From the NCBI GenBank assembly GCA_038326025.1, contig JBBQJP010000017.1:1-64000 (forward strand): DNA of 64,000 nucleotides, in the 5' to 3' direction. Position numbers and translations under genes: made by a program. The notes under the pieces are model-generated. The model did not search any database and was not told where the DNA came from. It worked only from the letters and a program-made list of their open reading frames with translations. Shown piece by piece: positions 28,883 through 37,948 of the stretch (positions within the stretch are counted from its first letter, which is position 1; every line of letters begins with the position of its first letter). This stretch comes from CAISIP01 sp038326025. Lineage in GTDB: Bacteria > Pseudomonadota > Gammaproteobacteria > Burkholderiales > Burkholderiaceae_C.

Positions 28883-30013
28883 TTGTCGAATCACTTTGAC
28901 GTTGCGGTCGTGGGTGCCGGGATCATGGGGCTGGCGCAGGCCTGGGTGGCGGCGCGCGATGGCAAGTCGGTCGCTGTCTTCGAACGCGACCGGCAAGCGG
29001 TCGGCGCATCGATCCGCAACTTCGGCATGGTCTGGCCGATCGGGCAACCGCCAGGCGACATGCATGCCATGGCGCTTGCAAGCCGTGGCCACTGGTGTCG
29101 GCTGGCTCGGCAAGCCGGGTTCTGGCTGAGCGAATGCGGGTCGCTGTTTCTCGCGCATCGCGACGACGAATGGAATGTGCTGCAGGAGTTCGCGGCCGCC
29201 GCCCCATCGCTTGGCTACGACTGCCAATTGCTGACGCCCGGCGAAGTGTTGTCCCGAACTGCGGCGGCCAATCCGGACTGCTTGCGCGGCGGCTTGTGGA
29301 GCCCGACGGAAATGGCGGTCGATCCGCGGGAAGCCATCCGGTTCCTGCCTGAATTCCTGCGCGCGTCGCTGGGCGTTCAATTCCATTTCGGCGCGCAGGT
29401 CTGCGACGTGAAGACGGGCGTCGTGACAACTTCGGCGGGCCGGACCGTGACGGCCGATCAGGTCCTTATCGCCGGCGGCAGTGATTTCGAGACGCTGTTC
29501 CCGGCGGCCTTGGCAGCTTCCGGGTTGCGGCGATGCAAGTTGCAAATGCTGCGTACGCAGACGCAGCCCGGCAGTTGGCGAATCGGTCCCCATCTGGCGA
29601 GCGGATTGACGCTGCGGTTTAACGCGAATTTTGCCAGTTGCCCGTCGCTGACCCGCCTCAAGCAACGCATTGCCGAAGAAACGCCCGAGTTGGATCGTTA
29701 TGGCATTCACGTGATGGCGGCACAAAACCAGAACGGCGAAGTGATCCTTGGCGACTCACACGAGTACGGCGACGACGTGACTCCGTTCGACAAGCAGCAG
29801 ATCGACGCGCTCATGCTCCGTGAACTTCGCAAGTCAATCCGGCTTGAAGATTGGACGATTACGCAGCGGTGGCACGGCGTGTATACCAAGCATCCGAGCT
29901 TGCCCTGGTTTGTAAACACGCCGTTGCCTGGAGTGAAGCTGGTCACCGGGCTGAGCGCCGGGATGACGCTGTCGTTCGGGCTTGCGGAGCGAATTTGGGA
30001 CGGGCTCGTCTGA
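28883..30013 (+). CDS. TIGR03364-type FAD-dependent oxidoreductase
   Basis: 376 aa. The N-terminal dinucleotide fold VAVVGAGIMGLAQAWVAARD binds FAD, followed by FERDRQAVGASIRNFGMVWP (a covalent-flavin-like GAS/RNFG region) and a C-terminal GLSAGMTLSFGLAERIWD. The pattern matches the DAO-like family often annotated TIGR03364, which elsewhere sits near phosphonate (aminoethylphosphonate) degradation genes. No phosphonatase gene is beside it here, so that role is not supported locally. The apparent start is TTG at 28883 with GAGAGGG upstream. Confidence 0.88.
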   Translation: MSNHFDVAVVGAGIMGLAQAWVAARDGKSVAVFERDRQAVGASIRNFGMVWPIGQPPGDMHAMALASRGHWCRLARQAGFWLSECGSLFLAHRDDEWNVLQEFAAAAPSLGYDCQLLTPGEVLSRTAAANPDCLRGGLWSPTEMAVDPREAIRFLPEFLRASLGVQFHFGAQVCDVKTGVVTTSAGRTVTADQVLIAGGSDFETLFPAALAASGLRRCKLQMLRTQTQPGSWRIGPHLASGLTLRFNANFASCPSLTRLKQRIAEETPELDRYGIHVMAAQNQNGEVILGDSHEYGDDVTPFDKQQIDALMLRELRKSIRLEDWTITQRWHGVYTKHPSLPWFVNTPLPGVKLVTGLSAGMTLSFGLAERIWDGLV

Positions 30014-30393
30014 TCCCCGCTGTGCGGAAACGATGTGGTGGCATTCAGCGCGCGGCAGAAGAATTCAGTCCAGCGATCGAGGTCGGGGTTGAACCGTTGG
30101 TGCGTGGCTCCACCTGGCCAGCGCCATCCCGATGCGCCGACGTGGGTGAAGCTGGACGCGCGCTGCGCAGGCGGTCTCGAATCCGTGTCAGGCGAGCCCG
30201 TTCCCCTGTTTTGGCGCGGCGCCGGGCGCGTGTCGCGGCGCACAAGTTGTTTCACCCCCCGAAACTTACGGCTTGGCCCGATGCTGCGTGCCTATGATGA
30301 ATCGCAAGCTCAACTCGCCATTAACCTATTGGCTGCTGATTCCGTCCTGTGGGTAGGCGGAAATCCTGCTGCCCAGTCCCGGAAGGAATCACC
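30014..30393. other. Intergenic region upstream of the Dpp-type importer
   Basis: 380 bases with no gene I can support: the crossing frame on the plus strand (29851-30297) is a shadow. A TATGAT-like -10 hexamer occurs at 30293-30298, without a convincing -35. The importer promoter is expected in the last 150 bases. Confidence 0.45.
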
Positions 30394-31977
30394 ATGACGA
30401 CTGCACCGGACCGCGACGCATCTCGCCGTTTCCCTTGGGCCCGGCAATGGGCGCTGACCTGCGCCATCTGCCTGGTCGCCGTCACCCTTGCGACGGATGC
30501 CCTGGCGCAAAAGCGTGCGCCCATGCTGGTGTTTGCCCAGGAAGCGCCACCCCCCACGCTCGATCCCTATTTCTCGACCTCGGTCTCCACGCGCAACGTG
30601 GCGATGCACATGTTCGAGACACTGGTCACGCGCGACGAAAACAATGCCATCGTGCCCGACCTCGCCGACAAGATCACCGAGGCCCCCGATGGCCTGAGTT
30701 ACACCTTCACGCTGCGCCGCGGCATCAAGTTCCACAACGGTCAGGAAATGACCTCGGCCGACGTCAAGGCCTCGTACGAGCGTTACCAGCGGGTCGCACT
30801 GCAAAAGGTCATCCTGGCCCCGGTGAGTGCAATCGAAACACCCGACGCGTACACCGTGGTGCTGCGCCTGTCGCGCAAGGTACCCGTATTTCTCGATGAA
30901 ATGTCGAGCTTCGTGACGCCGCTGGCGATTCTTCCGGCCAGCCAGAAAGACCGTGAAGGCGGCAAGATCGACATGATCGGTACCGGTCCGCTGCAGTTCG
31001 TCGAATGGCAGGCCGACAGCCATATCCGGCTCAAGCGTTTCGCCGATTACGTGCCTGATTCACGCTACAAGGGCACTGACGGTTTCGCGGGCCGCAAGGA
31101 GATCTTCTTCGACCAGATCGACTTCAAGCTGGTCAAGGACCCGGGCGCGCGGGTCGCCGGTCTCGAGGCCGGGCAGTTCCACATCATCGAAGACCTGCCG
31201 ATCGAGTCGGCCAAGCGCCTGGCCGGCAACAAGGCCCTGACTTTGTATGACCTGAAGAACTGGTGGCTGCACGGCGCATGGGTCAACCACTCCAAGCCTC
31301 CAACCGACAACAACAAGATCCGGCGCGCGCTGCAGATCGCACTGGACATGGAAGAGATCATGGAGATCGCCACCGACGGCGCCTACGTGCTGCAACCCGG
31401 ACTGCAATACCCCGGCAACCCCTACTACGTGACCACCGGCGCGCAGTACTACAACAAGAAAGACCCAGCTGGCGCGCGCAAATTGCTTGCCGAGGCCGGC
31501 TACAAGGGTGAGGAGATCGTCATCATCACGAACTCGAGCTACCAGACCATGTACAAGGCCGCGCAGGTCGTCGCCGAGCAGCTCAAGGCGGTTGGTTTCA
31601 AGGTACGGGTCGACGTGTTCGACTGGGCCACCGCCATGGCGCGGCGCAAGGACGGCAACGCCTGGAACCTCTGGTTCACCGGGCAGGGAACCGGCCCGTC
31701 GGTCGGTCCGTTCGCCGCCATGAAGGATGTGGTCAGCCCGCAGAAGAACCAGATCACGGCCGATCCGGTGATCGACAAGTTGTACGACGAACTCATTTCC
31801 GGCGCCACGGTGGACGCGCGCAAGGCCACCTTTGCCAAGTTCCAGGAACGTGTCTACGACCAGGTCCTGTTCCTCAAATTCGGTGATCTGACCCGCAAGC
31901 AGGCCTCCCGCGCCAACGTGAAGGGCTTCGTGCCCTACCGGATTCCGCGCATGTGGAACGTGCGGATCGAAGATTGA
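30394..31977 (+). CDS. Periplasmic peptide-binding protein of a Dpp-type ABC importer
   Basis: 527 aa, SBP family 5. A cleavable signal sequence (positive start, hydrophobic core ALTCAICLVAVTLATDALAQ) precedes the mature domain. The mature part has the family hallmarks FAQEAPPPTLDPYF, MFETLVTRDENNAIVPDLAD, YTFTLRRGIKFHNGQEMTSA and GTGPLQFVEW. It captures oligopeptides or similar ligands in the periplasm for the four downstream genes. The ATG at 30394 follows GGAAGGA. The ligand is unknown, but the adjacent deacylase and amino-acid enzymes hint at an acylated or modified amino-acid compound. Confidence 0.94.
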   Translation: MTTAPDRDASRRFPWARQWALTCAICLVAVTLATDALAQKRAPMLVFAQEAPPPTLDPYFSTSVSTRNVAMHMFETLVTRDENNAIVPDLADKITEAPDGLSYTFTLRRGIKFHNGQEMTSADVKASYERYQRVALQKVILAPVSAIETPDAYTVVLRLSRKVPVFLDEMSSFVTPLAILPASQKDREGGKIDMIGTGPLQFVEWQADSHIRLKRFADYVPDSRYKGTDGFAGRKEIFFDQIDFKLVKDPGARVAGLEAGQFHIIEDLPIESAKRLAGNKALTLYDLKNWWLHGAWVNHSKPPTDNNKIRRALQIALDMEEIMEIATDGAYVLQPGLQYPGNPYYVTTGAQYYNKKDPAGARKLLAEAGYKGEEIVIITNSSYQTMYKAAQVVAEQLKAVGFKVRVDVFDWATAMARRKDGNAWNLWFTGQGTGPSVGPFAAMKDVVSPQKNQITADPVIDKLYDELISGATVDARKATFAKFQERVYDQVLFLKFGDLTRKQASRANVKGFVPYRIPRMWNVRIED

Positions 31978-31992
31978 CACAGCCGGTTCGCC

Positions 31993-32946
31993 ATGGCTGA
32001 GCTGGTCCTGCGGCGGCTGCTCAGCGCGATTCCGGTCCTGCTTCTGGTCACGCTGATCTCGGCGTCGATCATGCAGCTGGTGCCGGGCGACCCGGCAATG
32101 GTCATTGCCGGCAGCAACGCGTCCGACGCGGAAATCCAGCAGGTGCGCCGGGCATTGGGCCTGGACCGCTCGTTCGGTGTGCGCCTGCTCGAGTGGTACA
32201 GCGGGTTGCTGCGCGGCGATCTGGGCCAGTCGCTGCTGCTCAACCGCTCGGTCACCGATGCGATCCTGGAGCGCTTGCCGGTCACGCTGGCGCTGGCCGG
32301 CTTTGCGCTGGCGCTTACCGTGGCGTTCGGTGTGCCGCTCGGCGTGATTGCCGCTCTCAAGGCCAATACCCTCATCGACCAGGCCGTACTGATGGTGGCG
32401 TTGATCGGTGTGTCGGTGCCCAATTTCTGGCTCGGCCTGATGCTGATCGTGTCGTTCGGGGTCTGGTTCGATGTCTTGCCGGCCGGTGGCTACACGCCGT
32501 TCGCCGACAGCCCGGTGCAATGGGTGCGCAGCCTGATCCTGCCGGGTATCTCTCTGGCCATGCTGCAGATCGGGCTGCTGGCGCGTATCACCCGTGCCAC
32601 CATGCTCGAGGTGCTGCGCCAGGACTATGTGCGCACCGCGCGTGCCAAGGGCCTGCCGGTGCGTATGGTGGTGGGCCAGCACGCGCTGCGCAACGTGATG
32701 GTGCCGGTGGTGACCGTGATCGGCATCAGCTTCGGGCTGCTGCTGTCAGGCTCGGTGGTGATCGAAACCGTGTATTCGATTCCCGGCATGGGCCGACTGC
32801 TGGCCACCGCCATTTTCAGCCGCGATTACCCGGTCATCCAGGGCGGCCTGCTGGTAACGGCCACCGTGCTGGTACTGCTTAATCTGGCGGTCGATCTTCT
32901 GTATGCAGTGATCGATCCGCGCATCAAACACGATGGCCGTTCCTGA
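31993..32946 (+). CDS. ABC importer permease, DppB/GsiC type
   Basis: 317 aa with about six membrane helices. Typical DppB sequence: an N-terminal LVLRRLLSAIPVLLLVTLIS, the LVPGDPAMVIAGSNAS periplasmic segment, and the EAA-type loop (DYVRTARAKGLPVRMVVGQH) that docks on the ATPases. It starts 15 bases after the binding protein's stop and overlaps the next permease by 14 bases, so the genes form a tight operon. Confidence 0.94.
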   Translation: MAELVLRRLLSAIPVLLLVTLISASIMQLVPGDPAMVIAGSNASDAEIQQVRRALGLDRSFGVRLLEWYSGLLRGDLGQSLLLNRSVTDAILERLPVTLALAGFALALTVAFGVPLGVIAALKANTLIDQAVLMVALIGVSVPNFWLGLMLIVSFGVWFDVLPAGGYTPFADSPVQWVRSLILPGISLAMLQIGLLARITRATMLEVLRQDYVRTARAKGLPVRMVVGQHALRNVMVPVVTVIGISFGLLLSGSVVIETVYSIPGMGRLLATAIFSRDYPVIQGGLLVTATVLVLLNLAVDLLYAVIDPRIKHDGRS

Positions 32947-33832
32947 TTCCGCCGCCGCGGCCTTAGCCTCCGAGGCGAGCGTGCCTTCAGCCGCGAGTCG
33001 CAGCCTGTGGCGGCGTCTGCTCGGCCACAGACTGTTCGTGACCGGCATCCTCCTGTTTGGCGTGGTGCTGGCAATGGCCTTGTTCGCGGACCTGCTGGCC
33101 ACCGTGGCGCCGGAGAAGATGAACGTGCGCGCCCGTTTTCGCGCACCGGAGTGGCAGTTCCTGCTGGGCACCGACAACTACGGGCGCGACATCTGGAGCC
33201 GCCTGATGTATGGCGCGCGTCTGTCGTTGTCGATCGGTTTCGCGGTGGTGCTGGCGACCGGTGTGGCCGGCACGCTGATCGGGCTGCTGGCAGGTTATTT
33301 CAAGCGGCTCGACGGCCCGTTGATGCGCTTCATGGATGCGTTGATGGCGTTCCCGGCCATTTTGCTGGCGATCGCCATCGCCTCCGCACTGGGCCCGTCG
33401 GCCATCAATGCGGTGCTGGCGCTGTCCGCGGTGTACACGCCGCGCACCGCGCGTATCGTGCGTGGCACCGTGCTGGTGGTGCGCGAGATGGACTACGTGC
33501 AAGCGGCAGTGGCCAGTGGTGCGCGCGACGGCTGGATCATCTGGCGCCATATCCTGCCCAACAGCCTGGCGCCGTTGATCGTGCAACTCACCTTTATCTT
33601 CGCCTATGCCGTGCTGGCCGAGTCCATCCTGAGTTTTCTGGGGGTGGGCCCGCCGCCGCCGACGCCGAGCTGGGGCAACATGATTGCCGAAGGCCAGGCC
33701 TATCTGCGCGAGGCGCCGCTGATCGCGCTGTTCCCGGGCATCGCGATTGCGCTCACGGCCATGGGCCTGAACCTGCTCGGTGACGGCCTGCGCGACGTGC
33801 TCGATCCGCGCTTGAGGGTTCAGCATGGCTGA
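32933..33832 (+). CDS. ABC importer permease, DppC/GsiD type
   Basis: 299 aa. A short N-terminal tail precedes about six membrane helices. DppC hallmarks are FLLGTDNYGRDIWSRLMYGA, the EAA loop (DYVQAAVASGARDGWIIWRH) and ILSFLGVGPPPPTPSWGNMI. It forms the second half of the transmembrane channel with the preceding permease. Its ATG lies inside the upstream gene and its stop overlaps the ATPase gene by 8 bases. Confidence 0.94.
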   Translation: MAVPDSAAAALASEASVPSAASRSLWRRLLGHRLFVTGILLFGVVLAMALFADLLATVAPEKMNVRARFRAPEWQFLLGTDNYGRDIWSRLMYGARLSLSIGFAVVLATGVAGTLIGLLAGYFKRLDGPLMRFMDALMAFPAILLAIAIASALGPSAINAVLALSAVYTPRTARIVRGTVLVVREMDYVQAAVASGARDGWIIWRHILPNSLAPLIVQLTFIFAYAVLAESILSFLGVGPPPPTPSWGNMIAEGQAYLREAPLIALFPGIAIALTAMGLNLLGDGLRDVLDPRLRVQHG

Positions 33833-34814
33833 GAGCGCAAGAGGCTCCGAGCCGCTGCTCTCGGTCGCGCATTTGCGGGTCGCGTTTGACGGCAACCAGG
33901 TCGCGGTCGACGACGTGTCCTTCGTGTTGGCGCCGGGTGAGACGCTGGGCATCGTCGGCGAATCCGGATCGGGCAAGTCACTGACCGCGTTGTCCATTCT
34001 CGGGCTGGCGCCGGGCACGGTCACCGGGCAAGTGCGTTACGGCGGGCGCGACCTGCTGACCTTGTCGGAGTCGGCGCTAAATTCGGTGCGTGGCAGCGAG
34101 ATCGCGATGATCTTCCAGGAACCGATGACCGCGCTCAATCCAGTGTTCACGGTCGGCCGGCAGATTGCCGAGTCACTGCAGGTGCATCTGGGTCTCGATC
34201 GCGCGGCTGCGCGCGTGCGCTGTGTGCAACTGCTGCGCCAGGTCGGCATCGCCGACCCGCAGGAGCGGCTCGACCGTTATCCGCACGAACTCTCCGGTGG
34301 CATGCGCCAGCGGGTGATGATCGCCATCGCACTGGCCTGCAGCCCGAAGCTGCTGATCGCCGACGAGCCGACAACCGCGCTGGACGTGACCATTCAGGCC
34401 CAGATCCTGGCGCTGCTGCGCGAACTCCAGACCCGCCTTGGCATGGCACTGGTACTGATCACGCATGATCTCGGCGTGGTAGCGCAGACGGTCGATCGGG
34501 TGCTGGTGATGTACGGCGGGCGCATCGTTGAACAAGGCTCGGTCGAGGTCATCTTCGATGCGCCGGCCCACCCTTACACCCGGCTGCTGCTCGAAAGCAT
34601 TCCCTCTCTCGAACACGAACGCGAGCGGCTTGCGGTGATTCCGGGCGCGGTGCCACCGCTGGGCGACATGCCGTCCGGTTGCCGTTTCCATCCGCGTTGT
34701 CCGCAGGCGGGTGATGACTGTCGTGCGCAGGTGCCGGCGTCGCGTGATCTGGGCAATGGCCACCACGCGGCCTGCTTTCGGGTCGAGCCGGTGGTGCTGC
34801 AGGTGCCATCATGA
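33825..34814 (+). CDS. ABC importer ATPase, DppD type
   Basis: 329 aa. Walker A GESGSGKSL near residue 45, Q-loop MIFQEPMTALNPVF, signature LSGGMRQRVMIAIAL, Walker B LLIADEPTTALD and the switch His in ITHDLG. The C-terminal oligopeptide-type extension contains the cysteine cluster found in several Dpp/Opp ATPases (CRFHPRCPQAGDDCR). It powers the importer as a heterodimer with the next gene. Overlaps on both sides (8 and 4 bases) indicate translational coupling. Confidence 0.95.
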   Translation: MAESARGSEPLLSVAHLRVAFDGNQVAVDDVSFVLAPGETLGIVGESGSGKSLTALSILGLAPGTVTGQVRYGGRDLLTLSESALNSVRGSEIAMIFQEPMTALNPVFTVGRQIAESLQVHLGLDRAAARVRCVQLLRQVGIADPQERLDRYPHELSGGMRQRVMIAIALACSPKLLIADEPTTALDVTIQAQILALLRELQTRLGMALVLITHDLGVVAQTVDRVLVMYGGRIVEQGSVEVIFDAPAHPYTRLLLESIPSLEHERERLAVIPGAVPPLGDMPSGCRFHPRCPQAGDDCRAQVPASRDLGNGHHAACFRVEPVVLQVPS

Positions 34815-35830
34815 AGCCGCCGGGCCGCCCCAAGGCGCATCCCGCAGTGCGCAGCACGGAGGGTACCCCAGCGACGCCGCCACTGCTGCAGGTCCGGGGG
34901 CTGACCAAGCACTTCCCGATCCTCAAGGGCGTGCTGTTTCCCAAACCCGCGGGCGCAGTGCGCGCGGTCGATGGTGTCGACTTCGATCTGGCCGAGTCCG
35001 AGACACTGGCACTGGTGGGCGAGTCGGGTTGCGGCAAGACCACGACCGGGCGGCTGGTGTTGCGCCTGATCGAACCGACGGCGGGTACGGTGCATTTTGC
35101 TGGCGAAGACCTGCTGGCACTGAACGCCGACCAGCTGCGCGAGCGCCGCCGGCAGATGCAGATCATCTTCCAGGATCCGTTCAGCGCGCTCGATCCGCGC
35201 ATGACGGTGGCGCAGATCGTCGGTGAGCCGCTGTTTATCCATCGCCTGCCCCATCGCGCCGAACGGGTGCGCGAGTTGCTCGATCTGGTCGGCCTGCCGC
35301 AGGCCTATGCGGGGCGGTATCCGCACGAGTTCTCAGGTGGTCAGCGCCAACGCATCGGCATCGCACGCGCCTTGTCCTTGAACCCGCGTTTCATCGTCTG
35401 CGACGAACCGGTGTCGGCGCTGGACGTGTCCATCCAGGCCCAGATCATCAACCTGATGCAGGATCTGCAACAGCGATTCGGCCTGGCCTATCTGTTCATC
35501 GCGCATGACCTGGGTGTGGTCAAACACATGGCCAACCGGGTGGCCGTCATGTATCTGGGCCGTATTGTCGAGATCGCCGACAAGGCCGCGCTGTACGCCC
35601 GCCCGAGCCACCCGTACACCCGCGCCCTGCTGCAATCCGTGCCACTGCCCGACCCGCGCCGGCGTTCGGTGCCGATACCGCTGGCCGGGGAGATTCCCAG
35701 CCCGGCCAATCCGCCTGCCGGTTGCCACTTTCATACCCGCTGCCCGATCGCCGAGGCGCGTTGCCGCACCGAGGCGCCGGCTCTGCGCGTGATCGGCGAT
35801 CGGCACGCGAGCGCCTGCCATTTTTCCTGA
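34811..35830 (+). CDS. ABC importer ATPase, DppF type
   Basis: 339 aa. Walker A GESGCGKTTTGR, Q-loop IIFQDPFSALDPRM, signature FSGGQRQRIGIARAL, Walker B FIVCDEPVSALD and IAHDLGVVKH. The N-terminal FPILKGVLFPKPAGAVRAVD is characteristic of DppF/OppF. A C-terminal cysteine cluster is also present (CHFHTRCPIAEARC). It overlaps the DppD gene by 4 bases (ATGA). A deacylase starts 16 bases downstream and probably belongs to the same transcript. Confidence 0.95.
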   Translation: MKPPGRPKAHPAVRSTEGTPATPPLLQVRGLTKHFPILKGVLFPKPAGAVRAVDGVDFDLAESETLALVGESGCGKTTTGRLVLRLIEPTAGTVHFAGEDLLALNADQLRERRRQMQIIFQDPFSALDPRMTVAQIVGEPLFIHRLPHRAERVRELLDLVGLPQAYAGRYPHEFSGGQRQRIGIARALSLNPRFIVCDEPVSALDVSIQAQIINLMQDLQQRFGLAYLFIAHDLGVVKHMANRVAVMYLGRIVEIADKAALYARPSHPYTRALLQSVPLPDPRRRSVPIPLAGEIPSPANPPAGCHFHTRCPIAEARCRTEAPALRVIGDRHASACHFS

Positions 35831-35846
35831 GGAGACGGGGGACACC

Positions 35847-36851
35847 ATGACGACACGCCTGACGCCCGAATTCGATCTGTTTGCGACCAGCGGCAAACGC
35901 GCCGGATTCATCCGGCTGCCGCATTCGGTGCACCGCTCCGCGTACGGGTTCATCCCGATTCCGGTGGCGGTGATCGCCCATGGCGCAGGCCCCAGCGTGC
36001 TGCTGATGGCCGGCAACCACGGCGACGAATACGAAGGTCAAGTGGCGCTGGGCAATCTGATACGTACACTGCAGCCTGAGCAGATCCGCGGGCGGCTGAT
36101 CGTGTTGCCATCTGCGAACTTTCCCGCTGCCATTGCCGGCAGCCGTACCTCGCCGATCGACGATGGCAATCTCAATCGCAGTTTTCCGGGCGACCCCGAT
36201 GGCACCGTCACCGAGCAGATCGCCTGGTTCATCGAAGAAGTCATCCTGCCCCGTGTCCAGGTGCTGATGGACCTGCATTCGGGCGGCAGCTCGTTGCGCT
36301 ACATGCCATCCGCGCTGGCGCGCCTCAGCGCTGACCCGGCGGTGATGGCCGAGACGGTGGCGCTGCTGCGCGCGTTCGGTGCCCCTATCACCTATCTGGC
36401 CAATGCGGCGCAAGGGGCCGACCGTACTTCGTCTGCCGCCGCGGCGCGCAAAGGCGTGCGCCATATCGGCACCGAGCTGGCCGGTGGCGGCCAGGTGACG
36501 GCGGCAGCGCTGTTTGCCTGTGAAGGCGGGCTGCGCCGCGCGCTGCACCACCTGGGCGTGTTGTCCGAGCCCCATGACGAACCCGCTGCGCCAACCCGGC
36601 TATTGGAAGTACTGGGCGCCGACTACTACGTCTATGCGCCCGAGGACGGCCTGTTCGAGCCGCTGGTCGAACTCGGCGACACGGTGCAGGCCGGCCAAAG
36701 TGCTGCGCGCATCCATGACCAGGCCACGCCTTGGCGCGAACCGGCTTTGGCCCGCTTCGAACACGACGGCCTGGTGATCTGCAAGCGGGTGCCGGGGCTC
36801 ACCCGGCGCGGCGACTGCCTGTTCCATCTGGGCACCGACTGCAGTGGCTGA
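35847..36851 (+). CDS. Succinylglutamate desuccinylase/aspartoacylase-family deacylase
   Basis: 334 aa zinc amidohydrolase of the M14/AstE-AspA fold. The HxxE zinc motif is in AGNHGDEYEG and the third ligand in LMDLHSGGSS. The DoeB-like branch (deacetylation of N-acyl diamino acids) is a close guess by overall layout, but the substrate is not fixed. GAGGAGACGGGG precedes the ATG. As the last gene of the importer operon it may release the amino compound from the imported conjugate. Its stop faces the 2-hydroxyacid dehydrogenase stop 5 bases away. Confidence 0.88.
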   Translation: MTTRLTPEFDLFATSGKRAGFIRLPHSVHRSAYGFIPIPVAVIAHGAGPSVLLMAGNHGDEYEGQVALGNLIRTLQPEQIRGRLIVLPSANFPAAIAGSRTSPIDDGNLNRSFPGDPDGTVTEQIAWFIEEVILPRVQVLMDLHSGGSSLRYMPSALARLSADPAVMAETVALLRAFGAPITYLANAAQGADRTSSAAAARKGVRHIGTELAGGGQVTAAALFACEGGLRRALHHLGVLSEPHDEPAAPTRLLEVLGADYYVYAPEDGLFEPLVELGDTVQAGQSAARIHDQATPWREPALARFEHDGLVICKRVPGLTRRGDCLFHLGTDCSG

Positions 36852-36856
36852 AAGTA

Positions 36857-37813
36857 TCAGTGCACCGGTGTCGGCAGCGGTTCGCCGGCCAGGAAAGCTG
36901 CCAGGTTGGCGCACGTCAGGTCGAAGGCCTCGCGCCAGGTCTCCAGCGTGCTGCCGCCGATGTGCGGTGTCAGCACGACGTTGTCGAGCCCGGCAAGCGC
37001 AGCCGGGATGCCCGGTTCGTTCTCGAACACATCGAGTGCGGCGCCGCCCAGCCGTCCCGTTGCGAGCGCAGCGACCAGCGCCACCTCGTCGACGACGGAG
37101 CCGCGCGCGATGTTGACCAAGACGCCATGCGGACCGAGGGCCTCGAGTATGGCGGCATCGACCAGGTGGCGCGTCGCGGCACCACCCGGGCAGGCCACGA
37201 CCAGGCAGTCGGCCCAGTGTGCGAGTGCCACCGGCGACGCGAAATAGGCGTGCGCCACATCGGCTCGCCGCTGTCGGTTGTGGTATCCGATCGGCATGTC
37301 GAAGCCCGCCGCGCGCTGCGCCACGCGGTTGCCGATGTCGCCCAACCCGAGAATGCCCAGGCGCTTGCCGGACACACGCGTCGTCAGCCCGATGGCCTTT
37401 TTGCCCCAGACACCGGCATGGGCCAGCCGATCGGCGTGCGCGATGCGCCGCACGAGCGCTATCAGCAGCCCCATCGCATGGTCGGCCACGCAGGTGGCGA
37501 CGACGCCGGGCGTGTTGCTCAGCTGAATGCCGCGCCGGGCCAGTGCGACTCGGTCGACCAAGTCGTAGCCGACGCCGAAACTGGCAACCATGCCCAGCCG
37601 GGGCAGTTGGCGCACGGTATCGGCATCGATGCCGATGGTCCCGGTCGTGAACGCGGCGGTCGCGTTCGATGCCTGGGCGAGCAGAGCGGCGCGATCGGTG
37701 GCGGTGGCGGCGGCCAGGTCATGGACCCGGTACTGCGTCTGCAGTTCCGCCAGCATCCAGTCGGTCAGGCCGCCGATCACGACGATCTCCGGTCGCGTAT
37801 CAGGCTCGGTCAC
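36857..37813 (-). CDS. D-2-hydroxyacid dehydrogenase (NAD/NADP)
   Basis: 318 aa from the GTG at 37813. Rossmann motif LGILGLGDIGNR, catalytic Arg in VNIARGSVVDE, Glu in LDVFENEPGIP and His in LTPHIGGST: the full triad. It resembles the glyoxylate/hydroxypyruvate reductase-like branch. An in-frame ATG at 37945 would add 44 residues made entirely of two copies of a 22-residue repeat (SAAPGRSQASSHRSPQGEGD plus two). I prefer the GTG, where the repeat supplies a GAAGGTGAT ribosome-site-like sequence, but the ATG is 3 bases after the aminotransferase stop and is also plausible. Confidence 0.87.
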   Translation of the reverse strand: MTEPDTRPEIVVIGGLTDWMLAELQTQYRVHDLAAATATDRAALLAQASNATAAFTTGTIGIDADTVRQLPRLGMVASFGVGYDLVDRVALARRGIQLSNTPGVVATCVADHAMGLLIALVRRIAHADRLAHAGVWGKKAIGLTTRVSGKRLGILGLGDIGNRVAQRAAGFDMPIGYHNRQRRADVAHAYFASPVALAHWADCLVVACPGGAATRHLVDAAILEALGPHGVLVNIARGSVVDEVALVAALATGRLGGAALDVFENEPGIPAALAGLDNVVLTPHIGGSTLETWREAFDLTCANLAAFLAGEPLPTPVH

Positions 37814-37815
37814 TC

Positions 37816-37942
37816 GATCACCTTCGCCCTGCGGGCTGCGGTGCGAGCTTGCTTGGGAACGGCCCGGCGCTGCGCTGACTGGATCACCTTCGCCCTGCGG
37901 GCTGCGGTGCGAGCTTGCTTGGGAACGGCCCGGCGCTGCGCT
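37816..37942. repeat. Two direct copies of a 61-bp GC-rich repeat
   Basis: Copies at 37816-37876 and 37882-37942 are identical and separated by 5 bases (period 66, exactly 22 codons). Each contains a small GCCC-TGC-GGGC stem. They lie between the aminotransferase and hydroxyacid dehydrogenase genes and leave the frame open. No other copy was noticed in the window. They look like a dispersed intergenic element that was duplicated in tandem. Confidence 0.85.
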
Positions 37943-37948
37943 CATGGC

